Shown one piece after another: positions 5,766 through 21,234 of a stretch of 21,234 bases of DNA. The DNA is from JBBSUX01 sp038234045 (GTDB lineage Bacteria > Pseudomonadota > Gammaproteobacteria > Burkholderiales > Burkholderiaceae_C): assembly GCA_038234045.1 (NCBI GenBank), contig JBBSUX010000021.1:1-21234 (forward strand). Direction: 5' to 3'. The stretch's first letter is position 1, and each line of letters begins with the position of its first letter. The translations under genes were made by a program, and so were the position numbers. The notes beneath the pieces are model-generated. The model searched no databases and was not told the DNA's origin. It worked only from the letters and a program-made list of their open reading frames with translations.

Positions 5766-8700
5766 ATGGAAGTGGTGCAGGTATTCGACGACTGGATTGA
5801 CTCGGTGCGCAGTGCGCCGCGCGTCGAGGTGCCCGTCGATCGCCCCAGAAGCGGCCTTCCCAGCCGCTTCGAATCCATCGACTTCAAGATCGAACCGGCC
5901 CTGGGCAAGGCACTGGAGCGGACTGCCGAGGACGCGGGAATTCCGCTCCACGTGGTCCTGTTGGGCGGATGGTCAATATGTGTGGCGCGCTTGTCCGGTG
6001 AGTCCGATCTGCTGATTGGCGCGTCGGTGCATGACCGGCGTACTGAGGGTGGCGGACCCGCAGGCGCCTCAATCGTCCCACTTCGGATCGAATTTTCGCT
6101 CGAGCAGGTCGTGGTCGACGTGCTTCACTCGGCGGCGGGCGCCCTATCACTTGCACAAGCATTTGCCAGCGAGTATCGGAAAGCCGCGTTCTCTGCCATG
6201 ACGTCCTCTGCAAAGGCCGAGGCCGGACCACCTCCGTTGCAAATCGCTTTCAATTTCGACCAGAAGTGCGCACCAAAGCTGACGAGCGTACTGCCGCATG
6301 CCGAGTTGGTGCTTGATGTTGCGGTCAATAGCCGCGGTGAGATTACCTGCACCCTTCATTACGCAGGGAATCTGTTCGATCTCGAAACGGTATCGAGTTA
6401 CGCGACCTGCCTGCTCACTCTGCTGAAGGCGATCAGCGCGGCGTCCAGCGTGGCCGTGGGCGACCTGCCGCTTCTCGATGCGGAAGAGTGCGCGAAGATT
6501 CTGGAACTTGGCGCAGGGCCATTGCGACGCGACCAAGGTTGCAGCGTGCACCAGCTTTTCGAGCAGCAGGTGGATCGCACGCCTGGTGCGGTTGCGGTTC
6601 TGCAGGGTGCCGATTCGATCACCTATCGCGAGCTCGATAAAGAGGCAAATCGACTGGCACAGCATCTGGTCAGCATCGGTGTGAATGTGGATGATCGTGT
6701 GGCGATCTACGTGGAGCGTGGTCCGCGCCTCGTGGTGGCGATGCTGGCGATATTGAAGGCGGGGGCGGCGTACGTCCCGCTGGACCCTGCCTATCCGGTC
6801 GAGCGACTGCTCTACATGCTTGCAGACAGCGCTCCTGCAGTGCTGGTTACTGAAAGTGACAAGGCGACAGATTCGCTCGCCTTGCTGGCTGCTTCCGACG
6901 CGCAGCCCGTCGTGCTCGACTTTTCAGTGGCAACGCAATCCTGGTCCTCTGCCTCCTGTAAGCGCGTGGCGCCAAGGGGGCTGATGCCCTCGCATTTGGC
7001 CTACGTGCTCTACACTTCCGGGTCGACCGGCCAGCCCAAGGGCGTGGCCATGCCCCACGGTCCGCTTGTGAACCTGGTGCGCTGGCAGCTGTGCCTGCCC
7101 GAGGGCGGATCTGGCCTCCGTACGTTGCAGTTCGCTGCTCTCGGATTCGACGTCGCTTTCCAGGAAGTATTTACCACTCTGTGCAGCGGCGGCACGCTGG
7201 TCCCCGTGGACCACGACACCCGGCTCAGCCCGATGCGCTTGTACCAGTTCATCGTCGAGCACCGGATCGAGAGACTGTTCCTGCCTTACTTCGCGCTGCA
7301 GACGTTGGCCGAAGGCATCGAGCAGACTATCGGCGACGGCTCACTCGCCCCAGGCAGCGGATGCAGGGTGCGCGAAATAATCACCGCAGGCGAGCAGTTG
7401 CGAATGGAACCCAGCATCACGCGCCTGCTGCAGTTCTTGCCGGGCTGCCGGCTCCACAATCATTACGGGCCTACCGAAAGTCATGTGGTCACTGCGCTGA
7501 CACTGGATGGTGATCCAGCGGGGTGGCCACGTCTGCCCTCCATCGGGCGGCCAATCGATAACGCGCGGATTTATCTGTTGGACGAACAAGGCGCGCTGGT
7601 GCCCCGTGGGGCGGTGGGCGAGATCCACCTCGCGGGGCCGGTTCTGGCGCGCGGATACTTGGCGCGTCCCGACCTGACTACCGATCGCTTTGTCCCTGAT
7701 TCGTTCGACCCGGACGCCAAGGCAGTGATGTACCGCACCGGCGACCTGGCAAGGTGGAGGCCCGACCAGACGCTGGAGTACCTTGGTCGCAGGGACCTTC
7801 AGGTCAAGATCCGCGGCTTCCGGGTCGAGTTGGGCGAGATCGAAGCGCAGTTGATGGCATGCGCCGGGGTGAAGTCTGCGGGCGTGGTCGTTCGTGAAGA
7901 CGTACCGGGCGACAAGCGTCTGGTGGCCTATTTCTCGCCTAATGACGCCGGTGCGCCGGTATCGATAGCGTCGATTCGTAGCCATCTTGCCGAGCGCCTG
8001 CCGGACTACATGATCCCGGCCGCCTACGTGTCGATGGACAGCCTGCCGCTGTCGCCAAACGGAAAGCTGGATCGGTTGCGGCTGCCAAGTCCCGGGCAAA
8101 TGCGCCCGGACTGGGCGGGCGAGTACCAGCCGCCAGGCAACGCCACGGAGCGCGCGCTGTGCCGTCTCATGGGCGAAGCGCTGGGTCTTGAGGGAATCGG
8201 ACGCAACGACAGCTTCTTCGACATGGGAGGCACGTCGCTACTGGCGGTGCGCCTGCTCAAGGCGGCGCAGCGTGAGGGACTAGGCGACATTTCGACGTCT
8301 GCCCTGTTCCGTGATCCGACCGCAGCGGGACTGGCGGCGACTCTCGAGGACGATGGTGCTCGGTCACTTGATCCGGTGCGCCTGTTGACCTTGGCTCGCG
8401 ATGTGCGGGAACCGATTGCCATCGTGGCCATGGCCGCGCGCATGCCTGGTGCCTCCACCGTCGAAGCGCTCTGGCGCAACCTGTGCGATGGCATTGATTC
8501 GGTCACTCGCTTCAAAACTGAATCGCTGGACGCCAGCGTTCCGGAGGAGTTGCGTGGCGACGCGCTCTATGTGCCTGCGCGCGGCGTGATCGACGATTAC
8601 GACAAGTTCGATGCCGCGTTCTTCGGAATTTCCCCGCGCGAAGCCGAGCTGATGGATCCGCAGCAGCGGATTCTGCTCGAATTGTGCTGGGAGTGCATCG

Positions 8701-11700
8701 AGCGCGCAGGACACATCCCCGATGCAACCACCGCGCCGGTTGGTGTGTTTGCCGGCATGTACAACGCCAGCTACTACCAAAACAACGTGCTGGCCCACCC
8801 CGAACTGATCGAGAAGCTGGGCGCGTTCCAGGTGATGCTTGGCAACGAGAAGGACTACATCGCCACCCGCGTGGCCCACAGGTTGAATCTCACCGGCCCG
8901 GCCATCAGCGTGCATACCGCATGCTCGACCTCGCTGGTGGCGATCTCCCAGGCCGTCGACAGCCTTCGCGCCGGGCGCTGCCACATGGCCCTGGCCGGTG
9001 GCATCGCGATCACCTGCCCGGTGCGCAGCGGCCACCTTTACCAGGAAGGTGCGATGCTGTCGGTCGATGGACGCACGCGCAGTTTCGATGCGCAGGCCAG
9101 CGGCACGGTGTTCAGTGATGGCGCAGCCGTGGTGCTGCTGAAACGGCTCTCCGATGCGCTGGCTGATGGCAATCCCGTCTACGCGGTGATCCGTGGTGCG
9201 GCGGTAAACAACGACGGCGGCAACAAGGCGAGCTTCACGGCACCCAGTAGCGAAGGGCAGGCGGCCGTAGTGGCCATGGCTCACGCCGATGCGGGCGTCG
9301 AGGCGCGCAGCATCGGATACTTGGAGACCCACGGCACCGCCACGCCGCTGGGTGACCCGATAGAGATCGAAGGACTGACCAGGTCCTTTCGCCTGAGCAC
9401 CGACGAAACGGGCTTCTGCGTGGCTGGATCCATCAAGAGCAACCTCGGCCATACGTTGATGGCCGCGGGTGCCGCAGGCGTCATCAAAGCCGCGCTTGCC
9501 CTGCAGGAGAGGTGCATCCCCGCAACTGTCCACTTCCAAGCGCCGAATCCGGTGATCGATTTCGCATCGACCCCCTTCACGGTCAGCGGCCAGACCGGCG
9601 CCTGGGAACAGGAGGCCGGGAGCCCACGACGCGCGGGTGTCAGTTCGTTTGGCGTGGGTGGCACAAATGCCCACGTCGTGCTGGAGGAAGCCCCTGAATT
9701 GCCGGCATCGGACCCGGCGACCGGCCCTCAACTGCTGGTCCTTTCTGCGCGGACTCCGGCTGCACTGGAACAGGCGTGCGAAAATCTTGCCGATCATCTG
9801 CAGGCGTACCCGCACGAGAACCTCGCCGACGTGGCCTGGACGCTGGCTTCGGGGCGCAAGCGATTCCCCCATCGCCTCGCGGTGAGTGCCGACAGCGCGC
9901 AGCAGGCGATCGAACAGCTTCGCAGCCGCAAATCCAGCCTGGCGCCGCAAAATGCTGTAACGAGTGCCAACGAATTCGTCTTTCTGTTTCCGGGGCAAGG
10001 CTGCCAGTACCTCGGCATGGGTCGCAACCTGCATGCTGCGGAGCCCGCGTTCCGTGAAGCATTCGATGCCTGTTCTGATCTGCTGAAAGACGAACTTGAT
10101 CTGGATCTTCGTGACCTGGTATTCGGAGACGATCCCGCCGCGATGCTGCCCACGGCGATCATGCAGCCGGCGATCTTCACCTTTGAATACGCGCTCGCTC
10201 GGTGGTGGATGAGCCAGGGCGTGCAGCCCTCGGCCATGATTGGCCACAGCGTTGGCGAGTTCGTTGCGGCGACGCTGGCCGGCGTGTTCGAACTGGACGA
10301 TGCCTTGCGCCTGGTGGCGCGTCGCGGGCGGCTGATGCAGGCGCAGCCGACCGGCGCGATGTTGTCGGTAAGGTTGCCGATCCAGTCGCTGTCGTCACAG
10401 CTGCCGGAATCGCTCTCGCTGGCTGCGGAAAACGCTCCGGGCGCCTGCGTGGTTGCCGGACCGCACGATGCGATCGCCGCCTTCCAGGCGCAGCTCGAGT
10501 CTGACGGCGTGGCGTGCATGCCGCTACGCACTTCGCATGCGTTTCACTCGGTAATGATGGATCCGGTGGTGCCGCTTTTCGCCGAGGAAGTCGCGGCGAT
10601 TCAGCGCAATCCGCCGCGCATTCCCGTGGTGTCCACGGCCACCGGCAACTGGCTCTCGGCGGACGAGGCACTGTCGGTCGACTACTGGTCTGGTCATCTT
10701 CGGCATGCGGTTCGTTTTTCCGCCGCGATCTCGACAGTGCTCGACTCGCCTGCGCGCTTGCTGCTCGAGGTTGGGCCGAGGACCACGCTGGCAAGCTTGT
10801 CGCGGCAGCAGCCCAACCTGAAACAGCTCAGGATCAGCGCGGAATCCTCGCTCGCTGACTCGGTGGAGAACGAACTCCAGCAGCTGCTGACGGTTGCGGG
10901 TCAACTGTGGTGCCGCGGCGCCAGCATTGACCCTGCGAAATTCGACAGACGAACTCATCGGCGCCTGTTGCGCCTTCCTACCTACCCGTTTGAACGCCAG
11001 CGACATTGGGTGGAGGCCGCGGCCGCGAGTGTCCCAGTCCAGGGATCCATTTCTGCCAACGCTGTTCCCGTTGCTCTGGAGACTCCCATGCAAGCAGCTT
11101 CGCCGCACGCCCCGCAGCAGCCCGCCCCGCAGCAGCCAACCGATCGCAAGCCGCACCTGGTTGCGCGGCTGAAGGAAGTGTTCGAGGACGTCGCCGGTTT
11201 TGACCTGGCCGACGCCGACCACGACGCCAACTTCATCGAGCTCGGTCTCGACAGCCTGATGCTGACCCAGGTGGCGCTGCAGTTGCAGAAGACTTTTGCA
11301 GTCAAGATCACGTTTCGCCAGCTGATGGGCGAATGCGCCAGCCTTGGCCGGCTCTCTGAGCTGCTGGATGTGCAGTTGCCCAGGGAGGAAATCTTGCCCA
11401 CGGCGGAGACCGCCGCGTGCCTTCCTTTCGTGATGCCGATGCCGGCGACGAACCCACAGTCGATTGCAGGCACTCAATTCATTCCGTCAAAGCCCACGGA
11501 CGCAGCCGGTGGCGACCTGCTGCGGCGCGTGATCGACCAGCAGATGCAGTTGATGTCGCAGCAACTGGCACTGCTGGGTAGTGCTGGTTTGATGAAGATA
11601 CCAGCGGCTGCGCCTGTTCCGGCAGCTGCGCCCCCGGCGCAGCCCATGGCTGCACTCGTTGCGCCGAGTATGGTCACTTCGCTGCATGCTGTCTGTCCGG

Positions 11701-13297
11701 CGGAAGCGGAGGCAGCCCCGATCGATGAAGAGACAGCGCTGGCGCATACGCATTACGACATCAAGAAGGCCTTCGGTGCCATCGCACGCATCGACAGCGC
11801 CGGCGGCATCCAGCTGGGCGGGCACCAGCGCCAGCGGCTGGATGCCTTCATCCAGCGCTATTTGGCGCGCACGCCAAAATCCAGGGCTTTCACCCAGGAA
11901 CACCGTGGTCACATGGCCGATCCGCGCGTGGTCACCGGCTTCCGGCCGCTGACCAAAGAGATCGTGTACCAGATCGTGGTCGAGCGCTCGAAGGCCGCGC
12001 ACCTGTGGGACATCGACGGCAACGAATACGTTGATGCCCTGAACGGTTTTGGCACCAGCCTGTTCGGATGGCAGCCGTCGTTCGTTCTGGAAGCCGTCAA
12101 GCACCAGTTGGAGATGGGTTACGAAATCGGGCCCCAGCATCCCTTGGCAGGCGAGGTTTCAAGACTGGTATGTGAACTGACCGGGCACGACCGTGCAGCG
12201 CTTTGCAACACCGGGTCCGAAGCGGTACTCGGTGCACTTCGGATTGCGCGTACAGTCACCGGCCGCGAGACGGTGGTGATTTTCTCCGGCTCGTACCACG
12301 GCATCAACGATGAGGTGATCGTTCGCGGTACAAAGAAGTTGCGTGCGGTACCGGCTGCTCCCGGGATCCTGCGCAACACCGCCGAAAAGGTGCTGGTGCT
12401 GGACTACGGCACCCCTGAATCGCTGGCCATCATCTGCGAACGCGCGCATGAACTGGCCGCCGTGCTGGTCGAGCCGGTACAGAGTCGCCGGCCCGATTTC
12501 CAGCCCGTCGAGTTCCTGAAAGACGTACGAAGGATCACGGCTGAGGCCGGTGCTGTGTTGATCTTCGATGAAGTCATCACAGGTTTCCGCGCGCATCCGG
12601 GGGGAACACAGGCGTTGTTCGGGATCAAAGCCGACCTGGCGACATACGGCAAAGTGGTGGGTGGCGGCTATCCGATCGGGGTCATAGCCGGCAAGCGCGA
12701 ATTCATGGACGCGCTGGATGGCGGAAGCTGGAACTATGGCGACGACTCGGTTCCGACCATCGGCGTCACCTACTTTGCCGGTACGTTCGTGCGCCATCCA
12801 TTGACGCTGGCTGCAGCCAAGGCGTCGCTTGAACATATGAAAAAAAATGGCCCCGGACTGCAGCAGCGACTCAATGAACGCACCACCGCCATGGCCGAAG
12901 AGATCAATGCGTTCTGCGCGGATGTCGGGGCGCCCATCCGGATCAAGCACTTCGCATCGATGTGGCGCACGCATTTCGATGAAGACCACCCGCTGCGGGA
13001 CCTGCTCTTTGCGATGATGCGTAGCCGTGGCATCCACATCCTCGACAACTTCCCGTGCTTCTTCACCACTGCGCACAGCGAGGCTGACTTCCAGGCCATC
13101 ATCAAGGCGTACAAGGAGTCGGTGCAGGAGCTTCAGGAAGCAGAAATGCTGCCGCGGCTTGCAACACCGCCGAAACCGGTCATGGAAGCCAGCCGCCCGA
13201 TGGTCGCCGGCGCCCGCCTCGGCCGCGATCCCGAGGGAAGGCCGGCCTGGTATGTGCCCAATCCCGAGCAGGCCGGCAAGTTCCTCAAGGTGGGAGC

Positions 13298-13301
<4 letters not shown>
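5766..13301 (+). CDS. Hybrid NRPS-PKS megasynthase 1: partial C - A(Pro) - T - KS - AT - T - aminotransferase
   Basis: This cytoplasmic multienzyme has about 2511 aa. Residues about 20-235 match only the C-terminal half of a condensation domain; no HHxxxDG. The A domain (about 270-775) has YTSGSTG, HYGPTES, YRTGD and NGKLDR; the hand-read code is DVQFIAHVVK, proline type. T1 is GGTS (S824). KS (about 882-1312) has C1053 in TACSTS, H1189 in ETHGTA and H1229 in SNLGH. AT (about 1404-1700) has S1495 in GHSVGE and HAFH at 1591-1594, malonyl type, then the linker LPTYPFERQRHW. T2 is GLDS (S1830). After a Pro/Ala-rich linker comes a PLP class III aminotransferase of the glutamate-1-semialdehyde type (about 1995-2450, K2296 in TYGKVVGGG, GSYHG, FDEVITGF), similar to those of mycosubtilin MycA and microcystin McyE. 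No KR, DH or ER is present, so the beta-ketone would be transaminated. The gene overlaps the next by ATGA. Confidence 0.93.
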
Positions 13302-19903
<6,602 letters not shown>

Positions 19904-20035
19904 GCGGATGCAGTCAAGCTAAAATGGAGCGGGGCAGCTGGAGCCGGGGTTTGCGCTGGCGGGTGCATGAAGCGGGCCCACGCACGGGCCATTGAACAAT
20001 CGAGCGAACACAGGGTGGCGCTCGTACATGGAGGC

Positions 20036-20042
20036 AAGGAGG
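20036..20042 (+). promoter_or_regulatory. Strong ribosome binding site for the 35-aa leader ORF
   Basis: AAGGAGG lies 4 nt before the ATG at 20047. It is the only strong Shine-Dalgarno between 19904 and 20151. The hydrolase downstream lacks one at either candidate start. Confidence 0.5.
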
Positions 20043-20046
20043 GCAA

Positions 20047-20154
20047 ATGTGCCGTGATTTGAACGTGGAATGTCGACGTTACGCTGTCGCAAATCATTCT
20101 TCTCAAGGGGTGCCAAGGCCGCGGGCCAGCGTTGGTTTGGAATATCGACGTTGA
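20047..20154 (+). CDS. Possible 35-aa leader ORF C, stop overlapping the hydrolase TTG start
   Basis: ATG at 20047 opens 35 codons beginning MCRDLNVECRRYAVAN. The peptide is Arg-rich, with VECRR near the start and LEYRR at the end. Its TGA (20152-20154) overlaps a TTG (20151-20153) that opens the hydrolase exactly where family homology begins. This mirrors the layout before the sugar transferase. No known family. The alternative is that the hydrolase starts at ATG 20070 and this ORF is chance. Confidence 0.42.
   Translation: MCRDLNVECRRYAVANHSSQGVPRPRASVGLEYRR
20067..20080 (+). repeat. Direct repeat copy 1 (GGAATGTCGACGTT)
   Basis: It matches the copy at 20139-20152 in 13 of 14 bases. The copies are 72 bp apart, a multiple of three, so they fall in the same frame of leader ORF C (ECRR and EYRR). 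Confidence 0.7.
20139..20152 (+). repeat. Direct repeat copy 2 (GGAATATCGACGTT)
   Basis: This second copy ends on the TTG start of the hydrolase. TTGAACG follows it here and precedes the first copy, so the shared elements are partly rearranged. It may be an operator-like site or the trace of a small duplication. Confidence 0.7.
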
Positions 20155-20942
20155 ACGAGCCAGTTCCAGAGCCGTTTTTCATCGGAGGCCCGGGTCGGCG
20201 CCTTTTCGGTCAATGGCACCTGCCGCGCGTCAGCGTGCGAGCGTCGCTGTTGATGTGCCCGCCATTGCTGCACGAGCACGTACGCAGCTATCGCTTCTTT
20301 TCGCTTGTCGCTTCATACATGGCAAACGCAGGCGTGGCCGTACTACGCTTCGATTACTACGGCACAGGTGATTCGGAGGGCGACGACGCAGACTTCAATC
20401 CCGACGCGACGGGGCAGGACCTCGCTCTGGCAGCGGCAGAACTTCGCCGCGTCGCGCCCGGGGTGCCACTGATACTGATGGGGACGCGTGCATCGGCGTT
20501 ATTCGCCTGGCGCGATGCGAACTCGCTCGGCGCCGACTCACTTTGGTTGTGGCAGCCGGTTGTCGATGGGGGGCTGTACATGGAGGCGCTTGAAGCTCGG
20601 GATCGAGAGGAACGCAGTTCGCGATCCCGCTACCCGTTGGCCAAGGGCGTCGCACCCAGATTGCCACACGAAATACTCGGGTTCTGCGTCTCGCCGATGT
20701 TCGGCGACGCGTTGGCAGCCCTGTCACTTTCTGCTCCGGCACCTGCGATGCCGATATCACTCGTGGACACTGCTGCTGGCGATGACCGATCAATCGAGGC
20801 GAGCGAACGCGTGACACTGCCAGCTACTCTTGACGCATGGGTAGGACAGGTCGAACTGGAAGGGCCGATGCCCCAGCGTGATGCACGCGCCGCAATAGAT
20901 ACCTTGCTCGCGGGCATGCCGAATGGAATCACTCATGGATGA
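20151..20942 (+). CDS. Alpha/beta-hydrolase-fold protein, exosortase-A-associated hydrolase 2-like, nucleophile missing
   Basis: This protein of 263 aa resembles, from memory, the second hydrolase of exosortase-A loci (TIGR03101). It has EPFFIGGPGRRLFGQWHLP at the start, LLMCPPLLHEHVRSYRF, then VLRFDYYGTGDSEG (about residue 63 on). At the nucleophile elbow, where GxSxG is expected, it reads GTRAS (111-115), with Arg at the serine position. It may therefore be inactive as a serine hydrolase or act as a binding or regulatory partner. The TTG start at 20151 fits the family N-terminus and overlaps leader ORF C. The ATG at 20070 would add 27 unrelated residues. It overlaps the next hydrolase gene by 8 bp. 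It could take part in release or editing of the NRPS product, but this is only inferred from position. Confidence 0.72.
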   Translation: MNEPVPEPFFIGGPGRRLFGQWHLPRVSVRASLLMCPPLLHEHVRSYRFFSLVASYMANAGVAVLRFDYYGTGDSEGDDADFNPDATGQDLALAAAELRRVAPGVPLILMGTRASALFAWRDANSLGADSLWLWQPVVDGGLYMEALEARDREERSSRSRYPLAKGVAPRLPHEILGFCVSPMFGDALAALSLSAPAPAMPISLVDTAAGDDRSIEASERVTLPATLDAWVGQVELEGPMPQRDARAAIDTLLAGMPNGITHG

Positions 20943-21234
20943 GGTCATGCTGTTGGATGGCGGCCGCGCCTTTGGCCTGCTGAGTCGTGCGCAAGGCCCA
21001 TCCACTGGCCGAGCCGTAGTGCTGTTCAACCCAGGACTGATTCACCGGATTGGGCCGTTCCGCCTGCATGTCCACTTGGCGCGTCGGCTGGCATCGTGCG
21101 GAGTGCACGTCTTTCGCTTCGACATGCCCGGTATTGGTGACGCGACTGCAGGATCGCATCCTGGTTTCGAGTCGGTTGCGCGTGAGGCGCTTGACGCCGT
21201 GCAGGCTGCTACCGGCGCGTCTGGATTCATAGTA
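20935..21234 (+). CDS. Alpha/beta hydrolase, exosortase-A-associated hydrolase 1-like (3' truncated by window edge)
   Basis: The frame opens at ATG 20935 inside the end of the preceding gene and is still open after 100 codons at the window end. It shows an alpha/beta-hydrolase N-terminus: AFGLLSR, VVLFNPGLIHRIGPFRLHV, LARRLASCGVHVFRFDMPGIGD. The catalytic elbow lies beyond the window, so activity cannot be judged. ATG 20947 is an alternative start. The overlapping order hydrolase 2 then hydrolase 1 matches the paired hydrolases of exosortase-A loci. It may be the active partner of the serine-less protein before it. Confidence 0.7.
   Translation, partial: MDEVMLLDGGRAFGLLSRAQGPSTGRAVVLFNPGLIHRIGPFRLHVHLARRLASCGVHVFRFDMPGIGDATAGSHPGFESVAREALDAVQAATGASGFIV

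Noticed and set aside
8364..10247. 627-codon open frame on the minus strand
   Set aside because: It lies wholly antisense to the T/KS/AT region of megasynthase 1, where all catalytic motifs are on the plus strand. Its composition (Arg/Gly/His-rich) is typical of GC-driven shadow frames.
19974..19990. GGCCC/GGGCC hairpin after the NRPS stop
   Set aside because: It has a five-pair stem and no T-run; not supportable as a terminator.
19919..20182. Minus-strand ORF of 87 codons covering the gap before the hydrolase, with a repeated NVDIP
   Set aside because: There is no ribosome site before its ATG, and the repeat is explained by the direct repeat seen on the plus strand. No family is recognised.

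Overview
The window reads as high-GC gammaproteobacterial DNA, probably from the Xanthomonadales/Lysobacterales. That placement is inference from base composition and gene order; no search was run. The left end is the conserved block alaS (3' part) - csrA - tRNA-Ser(GCU) - tRNA-Arg(ACG), the same order as alaS-csrA-serV-argV in Escherichia coli. The tRNAs have readable promoters and hairpin terminators.

From about 2.4 kb the content becomes accessory. First come a Sfp-type 4'-phosphopantetheinyl transferase and a membrane-bound polyprenyl-phosphate sugar-1-phosphate transferase of the type that accompanies PEP-CTERM/exosortase polysaccharide loci. The transferase is preceded by two tiny ORFs chained to it by ATGA overlaps. 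A J-domain membrane protein follows on the minus strand; its coding sequence holds a perfect 12-bp inverted repeat.

The core is a two-protein hybrid NRPS-PKS. Protein 1 (about 2511 aa) reads as partial C - A - T - KS - AT - T - aminotransferase. Protein 2 (2201 aa), joined by an ATGA overlap, reads as C - A - T - C - A - T. Hand-read specificity codes are DVQFIAHVVK (proline type) for A1, and DILQLGLVWK and DILQLGMVWK (glycine type) for A2 and A3. The AT carries the malonyl-type HAFH motif, and there is no KR, DH or ER. The simplest reading is proline loading, one malonyl extension, transamination of the beta-ketone to a 3-amino-3-(pyrrolidin-2-yl)propanoyl unit, then two glycines. No thioesterase or reductase follows the last carrier domain.

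Downstream are two alpha/beta-hydrolase genes resembling the hydrolase pair of exosortase-A loci. The first lacks the nucleophilic serine and is preceded by a 35-aa ORF with a strong ribosome site that contains an in-frame direct repeat. The second runs off the window. They are candidates for product release or tailoring, but their role is unknown. The most unusual feature of the window is a beta,gamma-diamino-acid-forming assembly line, without its own release domain, set among exosortase-type genes.
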